From positions 124,001-188,000 of the forward strand of contig NZ_SOHK01000005.1 of the NCBI RefSeq assembly GCF_004404055.1: a stretch of DNA of 64,000 bases. The letters are read 5' to 3'. Made by a program: the position numbers and the translations under genes. The number at the start of each line of letters is the position of its first letter. Positions within the stretch are counted from its first letter, which is position 1. The DNA is from Cryobacterium ruanii (GTDB lineage Bacteria; Actinomycetota; Actinomycetes; Actinomycetales; Microbacteriaceae). Under the pieces are notes generated by a model. That model did no database searches, was not told the DNA's origin, and worked only from the letters and a program-made list of their open reading frames with translations. Below, piece after piece: positions 37,165 to 44,555 of this stretch.

Positions 37165-37779
37165 CTAGGTGAGCGCCATCGGCCCGTGCGTCGACGCGTG
37201 CTCCTGGGTGGCGACCGGTCCGATTACTCCGACCTTGACCCGGGTCACGTGGGCGAGCTGCTCGAGCGTGTCGACCTCGTGGCGTTTGGCCGCGTGAATC
37301 ATTATGGCCGCGCACGCCTCGGCGTCGGCGAGCGCATTGTGGTGCGAGAAGTCCTCAAAACCGGCCGCCATGGCAGCGACCGGCAGCCGATACGACTCCA
37401 GGTGGTAGGTGCGGCGGGCAACCTGCAGGCTGCAGACATAGCGAAAATCTGGAACCGGCTGACCGGTCACGAGCGACGCCGTCTTGACCACGCCGAGATC
37501 GAAACCGGCATTGTGGGCGACCAGATAGTCGTCACCGACGAAGGCGACCAGCTGTGGAAGCTGCCTGGCCCAGGTGGCGGCACCCACGACATCCGCTGCG
37601 GTGATGCCGTGAATGCGGGTGTTCCATTCGGAGAACGCATCGTGGCCGGGCGGCGGCTGGATAAGCCAATAGGCCGAATCGACGACCACGCCGTCATGCA
37701 CTTTCACCATCCCGACCGAGCACGCCGAGGCGCCCGAGGAGTTGGCGGTTTCGAAGTCGATCGCGGTGAAATTCAGCAC
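37165..37779 (-). CDS. DEDDh-type 3'-5' exonuclease (DnaQ-like)
   Basis: A 204-residue exonuclease. The four acidic residues and the His of the DEDDh family are visible: FTAIDFETAN (Exo I, residues 4-13), LVAHNAGFDLGVV (Exo II, near 86) and HHNALADAEACA (Exo III, near 145). It resembles the stand-alone DnaQ-like exonucleases related to the polymerase III epsilon subunit. The C-terminal 35 residues have no known motif. The likely start is GTG at 37779. Substrate (DNA or RNA) unknown. Confidence 0.87.
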   Translation of the reverse strand: MLNFTAIDFETANSSGASACSVGMVKVHDGVVVDSAYWLIQPPPGHDAFSEWNTRIHGITAADVVGAATWARQLPQLVAFVGDDYLVAHNAGFDLGVVKTASLVTGQPVPDFRYVCSLQVARRTYHLESYRLPVAAMAAGFEDFSHHNALADAEACAAIMIHAAKRHEVDTLEQLAHVTRVKVGVIGPVATQEHASTHGPMALT

Positions 37780-37841
37780 GCCTTATAGTCTCACGGGCCG
37801 CTGACACGGGCCGACGACACGGCCCGCAGCGGCGTGGCCGG

Positions 37842-37847
37842 TAGAAT
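37842..37847 (+). promoter_or_regulatory. Leaderless-type -10 box for ychF
   Basis: TAGAAT ends eight bases before the GTG start at 37856, and there is no Shine-Dalgarno sequence between them. Confidence 0.5.
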
Positions 37848-37855
37848 GGACTCTC

Positions 37856-38929
37856 GTGGCTCTTACAATCGCAATCGTCGGACTCCCCAACGTGGGCAAG
37901 TCCACCCTGTTCAACGCCCTGACCAAGAACAACGTGCTCGCGGCGAACTACCCGTTCGCGACGATCGAACCCAATGTCGGAATCGTGAACCTTCCCGATT
38001 CGCGCCTGGCCGACCTGGCAACCATCTACGGCAGCAAGGCCCTGCTGCCGGCGCCGGTGTCGTTCGTCGACATCGCCGGCATCGTCAAGGGCGCGAGTGA
38101 GGGGGAGGGGCTCGGCAACAAGTTCCTCGCCAACATCCGCGAAGCGGATGCCATCGCTCAGGTCATTCGCGGATTCGCCGACCCCGACGTGGTGCACGTC
38201 GACGGTAAGGTCAACCCGGCCGGCGACATGGAGACGATCAATACCGAGCTGATCCTCGCCGACCTGCAGACCCTCGAGAAGGCCGTGCTGCGCTTCGAGA
38301 AAGAGGTCAAGGGGCGCAAGCTGCCCGCCATCGTTCTGGAGACCGCTCTCAAGGCGCAGGCTGTCCTCGACGGTGGCCAGCCGCTTTCCTCCGCCACGCT
38401 CGATATCGAGCCGATCCGTGAGCTCGGCCTGCTGACCGCGAAGCCGTTCATCTACGTCTTCAACGTCGACGAGGCCGTGCTGCAGGATCAGGCGAGGCTC
38501 GACACCCTCGCCGCGCTCGTCGCTCCGGCGAACGCCGTTTTCCTTGACGCCAAGCTCGAGAGCGAACTGAGCGAACTCGACGCCGAGGACGCCGCCGAGA
38601 TGCTCGCCTCGACCGGCCAAGCCGAGAGCGGCCTCGACCAGCTCGCCCGCATCGGCTTCGACACCCTGGGGCTGCAGACCTATCTCACGGCCGGTCCGAA
38701 AGAGTGCCGCGCCTGGACTATCCACAAGGGCTGGACCGCCCCGCAGGCCGCCGGAGTCATTCATACCGACTTCCAGAAGGGGTTCATCAAGGCCGAGATC
38801 TTCTCCTTCGAAGACCTCATGGCCGCCGGTTCGATCGCCGAGGCCCGCTCCAAGGGCAAAGCCCGCATCGAGGGCAAGGAATACGTCATGCAGGACGGCG
38901 ACGTGGTCGAATTTAGGTTTAACGTCTAA
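37856..38929 (+). CDS. ychF: Redox-regulated ATPase/GTPase YchF (OLA1 family)
   Basis: A complete 357-residue Obg-like ATPase that binds ribosomes and hydrolyses ATP in preference to GTP. Motifs are [15 protein letters not shown] (P-loop), the switch region IVDIAG (here [18 protein letters not shown]), the modified specificity motif FNVDE near residue 203, and the C-terminal TGS domain ending in VVEFRFNV. The last codons (GAATTTAGGTTTAAC) use TTT and AGG, rare in this gene, so the 3' end may be foreign. Four more copies of this terminal segment lie downstream at 40177, 42814, 43648 and 44556. Confidence 0.95.
   Translation: MALTIAIVGLPNVGKSTLFNALTKNNVLAANYPFATIEPNVGIVNLPDSRLADLATIYGSKALLPAPVSFVDIAGIVKGASEGEGLGNKFLANIREADAIAQVIRGFADPDVVHVDGKVNPAGDMETINTELILADLQTLEKAVLRFEKEVKGRKLPAIVLETALKAQAVLDGGQPLSSATLDIEPIRELGLLTAKPFIYVFNVDEAVLQDQARLDTLAALVAPANAVFLDAKLESELSELDAEDAAEMLASTGQAESGLDQLARIGFDTLGLQTYLTAGPKECRAWTIHKGWTAPQAAGVIHTDFQKGFIKAEIFSFEDLMAAGSIAEARSKGKARIEGKEYVMQDGDVVEFRFNV
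38900..38929 (+). repeat. ychF 3'-tail repeat, copy 1 (inside ychF)
   Basis: The last 30 bases of the intact ychF, encoding DVVEFRFNV and a TAA stop. It differs from the downstream copy at 43648 at 10 of 30 positions, nearly all at synonymous sites. Confidence 0.85.
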
Positions 38930-38956
38930 TCAGGCCGGCCAAGGCCGCTTCTTGCA

Positions 38957-39011
38957 GGTCGAGGAGGTCCGCCAGAGCCTTTTCTGATGGTCGAGGAGGC
39001 CCGCGAGGGCC
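38957..39011. repeat. Two REP-like 23-bp repeats behind ychF
   Basis: GGTCGAGGAGGtCCGCcAGa (from 38957) and GGTCGAGGAGGcCCGCgAGg (from 38989) are 20/23 identical and 32 bp apart. The second contains the palindrome GGCCCGCGAGGGCC. They lie exactly between the ychF stop and the truncated higA, so they may mark the junction. Similar GGTCGAGGAGGCC motifs are common between genes of Microbacteriaceae, from general knowledge. Confidence 0.6.
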
Positions 39012-39344
39012 GTCTCGAGCGCGGTGTCCGTCGGTGTGCCGCCTCGCCGCATCAACGAGGTCGTGCACGGCCAGCGTCGAATCACCGCGAACACGGCTCT
39101 CCGCCTGGCCAGGTACTTCGGCACCTCGGCGCAATTCTGGTTGACGTTGCAGGACCGGCATGACCGCGATATTGCCGAGGATCGCATGGCTGAGCAGATT
39201 GCGGCAATCACTCCGCGCCGCCCGCGGGACAAAGACCCTTCTTTCGAGGCACGGCGAACCTGGTGGGCGGAGAGCGGACTAGCATTCGGTTATGCTCACG
39301 GTCGACTCGCTCAGGAACCTCCTCGCAACGGGCCGTTCGGGTGA
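39012..39344 (+). pseudogene. 5'-truncated HigA-type antitoxin gene
   Basis: The frame encodes VPPRRINEVVHGQRRITANT, then ALRLARYFGTSAQFWLTLQ, the second half of the Xre-family helix-turn-helix of HigA antitoxins. It continues through IAEDRMAEQIAAITPR. The normal N-terminus (HPGEVL...F) is missing and is replaced by REP-like DNA. The frame also runs past the usual end and overlaps the next gene's start. No toxin gene is next to it. It resembles the second higA copy at 42394. Confidence 0.7.
39280..39285 (+). promoter_or_regulatory. Leaderless-type -10 box for the gene at 39292
   Basis: TAGCAT ends six bases before the ATG at 39292. The box lies inside the truncated higA frame. Confidence 0.5.
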
Positions 39345-40173
39345 CCTTGCGGCCCGACTCGCTTCCGTTGAGCCGTACGAGCGCCGCGCGGCGTGCAAGC
39401 CCCTGGTTGGTCAGGCCAAGGCCATCCTGTGCGCGAGTTCAGCATCGACGGTGACTTCGTGGCTTCGCGATCTGCGAGCAGACTATTCCGGGGGGTACGC
39501 GCAATTCGTTGACGCCTGGACAGGGCCATTGGAACTAGGGCACTGGGATGCGGCGACCACCGTCCTGCTGGCCTCCAAAGTGCCCGCTCAGGCCGCGAAA
39601 GTCTGGCCGATACCAGAGGACCGTTCGTTTGCGCAGTGGGTGTACCCGGCCTTGTTCCCCAACGACCTCATCGCGTTCGTCGATCAATGGTCTTCGGATT
39701 TCGCAGCGAATCCCAAGAACTGGGACCGTAACCGGGGTCGGGCCGTGATGTATGAGTGGATTGAAGAAGGTCTCGTCGAGGCACCACATCATGATGGAGC
39801 TGTCTTGATGCTGATCAGCGGTTGGGCTGACAGGCCGGGGAAGCCGCTTTTGTACTGGCTGCTTGCGAGACCGAAAGTCACCAGGGTGCTCTTCGCTCGT
39901 CTCTTCACGACGCGTGGCATCAAAGGTGCTTCTTTGAGGCAGAGCGACCGGAGTGATGTCACCGATCCACTTCGAACAGTGGTCGTGCCCGGGCTCGTGG
40001 AGGCTGGAGTGTGGAGTCGGAGCTTCGTCGTTCAAGGCGTCGAGTCAGCCTTGAGAAGTGATCTGCCCGCCTACCAGCGCCGCTGGTTCGTTCAGCTCGG
40101 TGCAGACCTGGGTCTGCCGGCGGCGGGGACGACCGCACTCGCTCGCTCACCCGGTTCAGGGGTTGTTCTGTAA
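39292..40173 (+). CDS. Hypothetical protein in ychF-tail segment A
   Basis: A 293-residue protein that I do not recognise. It is Trp-rich (for example SAQWVYPALFPNDL-like FAQWVYPALFPNDL and NWDRNRGRAVMYEWIEEGLV) with no membrane helix, signal peptide or obvious catalytic motif; predicted content is mostly helical. A TAGCAT box six bases before the ATG supports its being expressed. The stop codon lies only three bases before the ychF tail at 40177, so its 3' end may have been cut off when the segment formed. It may be the N-terminal part of a longer protein elsewhere. Confidence 0.6.
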   Translation: MLTVDSLRNLLATGRSGDLAARLASVEPYERRAACKPLVGQAKAILCASSASTVTSWLRDLRADYSGGYAQFVDAWTGPLELGHWDAATTVLLASKVPAQAAKVWPIPEDRSFAQWVYPALFPNDLIAFVDQWSSDFAANPKNWDRNRGRAVMYEWIEEGLVEAPHHDGAVLMLISGWADRPGKPLLYWLLARPKVTRVLFARLFTTRGIKGASLRQSDRSDVTDPLRTVVVPGLVEAGVWSRSFVVQGVESALRSDLPAYQRRWFVQLGADLGLPAAGTTALARSPGSGVVL

Positions 40174-40176
40174 CGT

Positions 40177-40206
40177 AACGTGGTGGAGTTCCGCTTCAAC
40201 GTGTAG
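40177..40206 (+). repeat. ychF 3'-tail repeat, copy 2
   Basis: Thirty bases encoding NVVEFRFNV and a TAG stop, with no ychF body in front. The core GTGGAGTTCCGCTTCAACGT is identical to copy 4; the two copies match at 28 of 30 positions. Confidence 0.85.
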
Positions 40207-40339
40207 AGGGCATGCCTTTGGCGGCAAGAACGATACGGTCGGGGTGCCGATTCTGATCGGTGGTGCCGCATCCCCTCTAAACGACGTGGTACGTGTCAGA
40301 GTGAAGACGGGTCGGCGTGGTCGGGCCGGGATCGAGTCG

Positions 40340-40707
40340 GTTCAAACGCAGAGCGGAGTTCCCGTCGGGTAGCGGCGTTCATCGGCCGCGGCCGTGACCG
40401 CGCCAAGGTGGCGGACCTGCTCGCGGAAATCCGCGTGGTGACGTTGACCGGTTCGGGTGGTTACGGAAAGACGCGGCTGGCAATGGTGGTCAGCGGGGGA
40501 TGTAGCGGCACGCTTTACCGCCGGGTCCGTTGGGTCGATCGGCAGACGGTGAGCGAACCCAACCGGGTGGCGCCGGCCGTCGCTGAGGCCGTGGGCGTTC
40601 GCTCCGGCTCGCTGGTTGCTTCAGCGGAGGCGGCGCGGCTGTTCGAGATGCAGTCCCCGCCCCCGGCGACCCTGCTGCACCGCTCGGCGCGATCTCGGTG
40701 CCGGTAA
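40340..40707 (+). pseudogene. Fragment of a LuxR/AfsR-type regulator ATPase domain
   Basis: The frame shows FIGRGRDRAKVADLLAE, then VVTLTGSGGYGKTRLAM (a Walker A motif in the typical VTLTGxGGxGKTRLA context), then an ALGV-like EAVGVRSG. This is the start of the nucleotide-binding domain of large LuxR- or BTAD-type regulators. Only about 110 residues remain, a stretch between the P-loop and VRWVD appears deleted, and the rest of the protein is missing. It ends where a hydrolase fragment begins. Confidence 0.6.
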
Positions 40708-40892
40708 TGGTGCTTCGGGGATCGGAGTCCAAACCTATCTTCCCCATCAGCGCACAGCACGTGGTTGACCACGTTCCGAACGCACTACTCTAGGAGATTC
40801 CCGGCGCCGGGCACGCGGCCCCGCTCACGCACCCCGAGGCACTTACAGAGGCGCTCCTCGGGTTCTTCGCGCGAACCCGGACGGACGCGTAA
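40656..40892 (+). pseudogene. C-terminal fragment of an alpha/beta hydrolase with internal stop
   Basis: In the frame ending at TAA 40890-40892 the sequence reads ISVPVMVLRGSESKPIFP, then HVVDHVPNALL, an in-frame TAG, EIPGAGHAAPLTHPEAL and a short tail. The pattern VPVMVLRG...IPGAGHAAPLTHPE is the acid/His end of alpha/beta hydrolases. The in-frame stop and the absence of the first two thirds show that it is dead. Confidence 0.65.
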
Positions 40893-41193
40893 TTCAGGGA
40901 GCCCAAAACTTGGCCCTGCCGGGCCGGGTGCGGGTGAGCGTAGGTAATAAGTCGAGTGAACACCGATCCCAGCAAGGTCCAGCCCCAGACATGGATGCTG
41001 ATCAAGCCACCGGCGGTTCAGATCCGGGTCGCGGGGCCAGCCTCACCCCCTGACTTACACGGTTCAGGCGGCCAAACGCGGGGAGGTGCGACTTGCGGCG
41101 TCTCAGGTTGATTGACCCTGATGCCACATGGTTCTCTGGCGCCACCTCTGGGTTCGTGACCTAAACGCTGTGGATGTGCGTCTGCAGGCGGTG
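40893..41193. other. Non-coding part of segment B
   Basis: About 300 bases between the hydrolase fragment and the stop of the propeller gene. No protein-like frame, repeat or hairpin stood out. It is probably decayed DNA of the same insertion. Confidence 0.35.
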
Positions 41194-42141
41194 TCACCGA
41201 TCGATGCGCACCACCGAGTAGGGAGTGTCGGGCGCCGGGGGAGTGCCGAAGCGGGCGTTCGGCAGGTAGAGCCCGTCACCAAACCTCGCGATCGTCGTGG
41301 GCACCTGGAAGTCGGGGTCCGTGTACCGGTCGATGAGTTCGCCGCTGATCCCGGCTGCATCGAGGCGGATAACGGCGACGGTGTTCAACTGATTCTGCAC
41401 GACATACAGGATGCGCCCGGCGACGAGCAGCCCGTCACCGTTGGGGAGCAGGACCCCACCCAGATCAACGACCGATGCGACGCCGGTCTCGGGGTCGACG
41501 TGGAACAGAATGCCCGTGGAGGACTGGATGACCAAGAGCGCTTGATGGTTGGGGGTCTCCGCGATGCCGTTCGCGTTGAAGCCCGGCTGCTGCATCCAGC
41601 TGCCCGACAGGGGGACGACTTTGATCGCATCCGTCCTAGGGAGCGCGCCGCCCGGTCCGAGGGGGAGCTTATAGAGCTGCGCTTGCTGGCTGTCGGTGAA
41701 CCATGCGGCGTCGCGAGTCATAACGACGTCGTTCACGAACGTTGGCGTATCGGTGAGGGCGTAGCTCTGCAGGAGGTCGCCCGTGGCGGCATCAACGACC
41801 CGCGCCTCGCCGGTGGGCCCGCCCGCAATGAAAAGCCGACCGCGGTTGTCGATCTTCAAGCCGACCGACGGAGTGCCCGGGCCCTCGAGGGTCCTGATCT
41901 CCTCGCCGGTGCGCACGTCGAAGACGTAGACGTCGCCGTCGGCGAGTGAGCCGACGTAGGCAGTGCCGCGCGGGCCGATCGCGATTCCCTCGGGCTGGAA
42001 TCCGTCGGGAAGCGCGATAACATCCTCGAAATGACCGGGCCGTGGCTGCGGTGCGGCGTGGACTGCGGGTATCCCTGAAACAAGGAAGAGAGCACCCAAT
42101 GCGGCGGCGGACAGTTTACGTGCGACGATGCGACTGATCAT
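41194..42141 (-). CDS. Secreted beta-propeller protein (SMP-30/gluconolactonase-like)
   Basis: A 315-residue exported protein. The N-terminus is a signal peptide (ALGALFLVSGIPAVHA, cleavage near residue 29). The rest consists of repeated propeller blades: GFQPEGIAIGPRGTAYVGS, VGLKIDNRGRLFIAGG, FVNDVVMTRDAAWFTDS and GNGDGLLV-like LPNGDGLLVAGRILYVV. This fits the SMP-30/LRE or NHL-type propeller superfamily. The ligand and reaction are unknown. It is the only minus-strand gene in the ychF-tail array and is intact, in contrast to the broken genes around it. Confidence 0.72.
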   Translation of the reverse strand: MISRIVARKLSAAALGALFLVSGIPAVHAAPQPRPGHFEDVIALPDGFQPEGIAIGPRGTAYVGSLADGDVYVFDVRTGEEIRTLEGPGTPSVGLKIDNRGRLFIAGGPTGEARVVDAATGDLLQSYALTDTPTFVNDVVMTRDAAWFTDSQQAQLYKLPLGPGGALPRTDAIKVVPLSGSWMQQPGFNANGIAETPNHQALLVIQSSTGILFHVDPETGVASVVDLGGVLLPNGDGLLVAGRILYVVQNQLNTVAVIRLDAAGISGELIDRYTDPDFQVPTTIARFGDGLYLPNARFGTPPAPDTPYSVVRIDR

Positions 42142-42214
42142 GGCGGTTACAATAGTCCGGCTCGGGCGCTGCCAATAGGCCTGATTGGCCTCGGGCGAAA
42201 ATCACCGGGCCGGT

Positions 42215-42406
42215 CGCGGTTGTGGCGTCGTGAGCGTGTGCCATCGCTGGATCCACGGTCGACTTGCGCGTGCCGGGCAACCGGCTTGAGCGGCTCAAAG
42301 GTGAGCGAGCCGGCCAACACAGCATCAGGGTCAACGACCAGTCGCGGATCTGCTCCGTGTGGACCGACGCTGGCCCAGAGAAGGTAAAGGTCATTGACTA
42401 TCACTG
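42215..42406 (+). pseudogene. Degenerate HigB-type toxin gene
   Basis: Two pieces of a RelE/HigB-like toxin are visible in different frames. LWRRERVPSLDPR matches the N-terminal region, and DLRVPGNRLERLKGERAGQ followed by IRVNDQSRICSVWTDAG and VIDYH plus stop matches the C-terminal region. The helix between DPR and DLRVP is missing and the frame changes there, so the toxin cannot be made. Its stop overlaps the start of the following higA, as in intact higBA operons. Toxin sequence remains, but the active protein does not. Confidence 0.7.
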
Positions 42407-42706
42407 ACAAGAGAGACAAGCTCGCGCCGATTCACCCAGGCGAGGTCCTCAACGAGCACTTCATTGAGGCGCTCGGCATCACCCAGAACAAGCTTTCTGT
42501 ATCGATTCGTGTTCCGCCGCGACGGATCAACGAGATCGTCCTTGGAAAGCGCGGTATCTCGGCCGATACCGCCCTGCGCTTGGCCAAGTACTTCGGAACA
42601 TCAGCGCAGTTCTGGCTCAATCTGCAGTCGCAGTTCGACCTCGATGTCGCTGAAGGACCGTGCGGCAGAAGAAATCAACGCCACCACCCCGCTCCGCGTC
42701 GCCTGA
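42394..42706 (+). pseudogene. Frameshifted HigA-type antitoxin gene
   Basis: The frame from TTG 42394 reads LAPIHPGEVLNEHFIEALGI, then RVPPRRINEIVLGKRGISA and YFGTSAQFWLNLQSQFDLDV, a near-complete Xre-type HigA. Close to 42650 (GCTGAAGGACCG) one extra base shifts the frame: the expected end DRAAEEINATTPLRVA continues in another frame to a TGA at 42704-42706. In the original frame translation runs on to 42843 and ends, by chance or design, in the ychF tail (PVEFRFND). The DNA-binding part may still be made. With the broken higB, the module is probably inactive. Confidence 0.75.
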
Positions 42707-42813
42707 CCCTCCTGTCGCATTACCCTGCAGCAGCACAATCCCTCGCGCACGCCATAAATTTGGGGGTGACATGCTTTAGGCACCGGCGAGATTTCGATGT
42801 CTGTAAACGACTG

Positions 42814-42843
42814 AATCCCGTGGAGTTCAGATTCAACGATTAG
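42814..42843 (+). repeat. ychF 3'-tail repeat, copy 3
   Basis: Thirty bases encoding NPVEFRFND and a TAG stop. It matches copy 4 at 23 of 30 positions and shares the AATCC start with copy 5. Confidence 0.8.
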
Positions 42844-42896
42844 AGTGAACCCTTTCGAGTTGATCATCACAGCAGCATCAATTGAAGGAGACCATC

Positions 42897-43571
42897 GTGC
42901 CTGTCATCGCCATCATCGGAGCCGGACCGGGACTCGGAGCAGCAGTTGCGCGAAGGTTCGGGAGCGAAGGCTATTCAATTGCTCTGATCGCCAGGAACCA
43001 GTCGAAACTAGACGCGCTGGCTGCCGAGCTCACCGCTGCCGGCTTCACCGCGAGTGCTTACGCTGCGGATGTCCGCACGCCGGCGTCGCTCGAAGCTGCC
43101 CTTGCGAACGCCGCGGCAGAGCTCGGGCCCATTACCGCGCTGCAATATAGCCCGCTTCCGTCACGCGACTACCTGAAGCCGGTGCTTGAGATGACGCCCG
43201 AGCTGGCGTTAGAGGCACTGCAGTTCTCGGCCCTCGGGCTCATCCACGCGGTGCGAGCAGTGCTTCCGGCGATGCGGCAGGCAGGTAGCGGCAGCATCAT
43301 CATGATCAACGGCGGAACCTCGGTCAAGGCCCGCGCCGGCTACGCCGGCACATCGGTCGCTTTCCCGGCTGAGAGCGCCTACGGCGAGATGCTCCACGAG
43401 GCCCTCGGGGATGAGGGTATCCGTGTCAACCAACTGGTGATTCCCGGCGGCATCCCGCAGCTTCAGCTTGCCAACGGCATCGACGGGGTCGCCGATCGCA
43501 TCTGGGACCTCCACACCGTGGCCGGTCCGTTCCGCACCATGCTCATCCCGCTTGAGGACGGTCGGGAGTAG
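42897..43571 (+). CDS. Short-chain dehydrogenase/reductase-like protein 1
   Basis: A 224-residue Rossmann-fold protein. The cofactor motif is IIGAGPGLGAAVARRFG (GxxxGxG type), and AAELGPITALQYSPLPSRD replaces the usual NNAG block. The catalytic region has a Ser in INGGTSVKA and SAYGEMLHEAL, where the YxxxK of classical SDRs reads Tyr-Gly-Glu-Met-Leu, so the catalytic Lys is absent. The GTG at 42897 follows GAAGGAGA. The protein is a paralogue of the next gene (roughly 80% identical by eye). Activity as a normal oxidoreductase is doubtful. Confidence 0.82.
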   Translation: MPVIAIIGAGPGLGAAVARRFGSEGYSIALIARNQSKLDALAAELTAAGFTASAYAADVRTPASLEAALANAAAELGPITALQYSPLPSRDYLKPVLEMTPELALEALQFSALGLIHAVRAVLPAMRQAGSGSIIMINGGTSVKARAGYAGTSVAFPAESAYGEMLHEALGDEGIRVNQLVIPGGIPQLQLANGIDGVADRIWDLHTVAGPFRTMLIPLEDGRE

Positions 43572-43647
43572 GGCGGAGGCTGCCCTCGTTCTCAATTGGA
43601 CTGTAGGGCGAGAGCACAGTCATATATTTGACGTTGATCGGTGGGGA

Positions 43648-43677
43648 AACATGGTGGAGTTCCGCTTCAACGTTTAG
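43648..43677 (+). repeat. ychF 3'-tail repeat, copy 4
   Basis: Thirty bases encoding NMVEFRFNV and a TAG stop, 76 bp after the first SDR gene. It is the closest relative of copy 2 (28/30). Confidence 0.85.
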
Positions 43678-43696
43678 GCGTAGGATTCGCCCGCAC

Positions 43697-43741
43697 GTCG
43701 TGACGACGATACGCCGTCACGACAACACGTGTCACGACAAC
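43697..43741. promoter_or_regulatory. Operator-like inverted and direct repeats before the second SDR gene
   Basis: GTCGTGACG (43697-43705) and CGTCACGAC (43715-43723) are a perfect 9-bp inverted repeat with a 9-bp spacer. GTCACGACAAC occurs at 43716 and again at 43731, 15 bp apart. These half-sites lie 24-68 bp before the GTG start at 43765, a likely place for a TetR-type or similar operator. No regulator gene is adjacent. No such sites precede the first SDR gene. Confidence 0.5.
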
Positions 43742-43764
43742 ATCATCAATTGGAGGAACCCACT

Positions 43765-44448
43765 GTGGCTGTTATCGCCATTATCGGAGCCGGACCGGGT
43801 CTCGGAGCGGCAGTTGCGCGAAAGTTTGGGCGCGAAGGCTTTTCGATCGCCCTGATTTCGAGGAATAAGTCGAAGCTTGACGCACTGGCCGCGGAGCTCC
43901 AGACTGCCGGCCTGACCGCGATTGGTTACGCGGCCGACGTGCTCGTGCCGGCGTCCCTTCAGGACGCTCTTGCACGTGCCGCCGCCGAGCTGGGACCCAT
44001 CACTGCGCTGCAGTACAGCCCGCTTCCGTCGCGTGATTACCTGAAGCCGGTGCTCGACCTGACCCCGAAGTTGGCGCTGGAGGCATTGCAGTTCTCGGCT
44101 CTCGGACTCATTCACGCGGTGCGCACGGTGCTGCCGGGAATGCGTCAGGCAGGGCGCGGCAGCATCATCCTGATCAACGGCGGCACCTCCGTGAAGGCAC
44201 GCGCCGGCTTCGCCGGCACCTCGATCGCGTTCCCCGCCGAGAGCGCCTACGGCGAGATGCTCCACGATGCACTCGAAGATGAGGGAATCCGTGTCAGTCA
44301 ACTCGTGATCCCCGGCGGCATCCCCCAACTTCAGCTGCCCAATGGCATCGACGATGTCGCCGCTCGAGTGTGGGACCTTCACGCCGGTACGGGGCCGTTT
44401 CGCACGATGCTCATCCCGCTCGAGGACGGCAAGGAAGCCTCTGACTAG
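43765..44448 (+). CDS. Short-chain dehydrogenase/reductase-like protein 2
   Basis: A 227-residue paralogue of the preceding SDR-like protein, with the same landmarks: IIGAGPGLGAAVARKFG, TALQYSPLPSRDYLKPVL, INGGTSVKARAGFAGTS and SAYGEMLHDALEDEG. As in its twin, the YxxxK Lys is replaced by Leu. The GTG at 43765 follows GGAGGAA. The two leaders share CATCAATTGrAGGA, so the duplication included the start region, but only this copy has the operator-like repeats. The next ychF tail follows after 107 bp. Confidence 0.82.
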   Translation: MAVIAIIGAGPGLGAAVARKFGREGFSIALISRNKSKLDALAAELQTAGLTAIGYAADVLVPASLQDALARAAAELGPITALQYSPLPSRDYLKPVLDLTPKLALEALQFSALGLIHAVRTVLPGMRQAGRGSIILINGGTSVKARAGFAGTSIAFPAESAYGEMLHDALEDEGIRVSQLVIPGGIPQLQLPNGIDDVAARVWDLHAGTGPFRTMLIPLEDGKEASD

Positions 44449-44555
44449 GACGCCTCGGGGGACTGATGTAGACCAACGAGCTACCCGGCTCGGTCTGTGC
44501 TTGACACCGATGCTCAGTAGACGGGCAAGGTGCACGAGATGTCGATGAGTGACGA

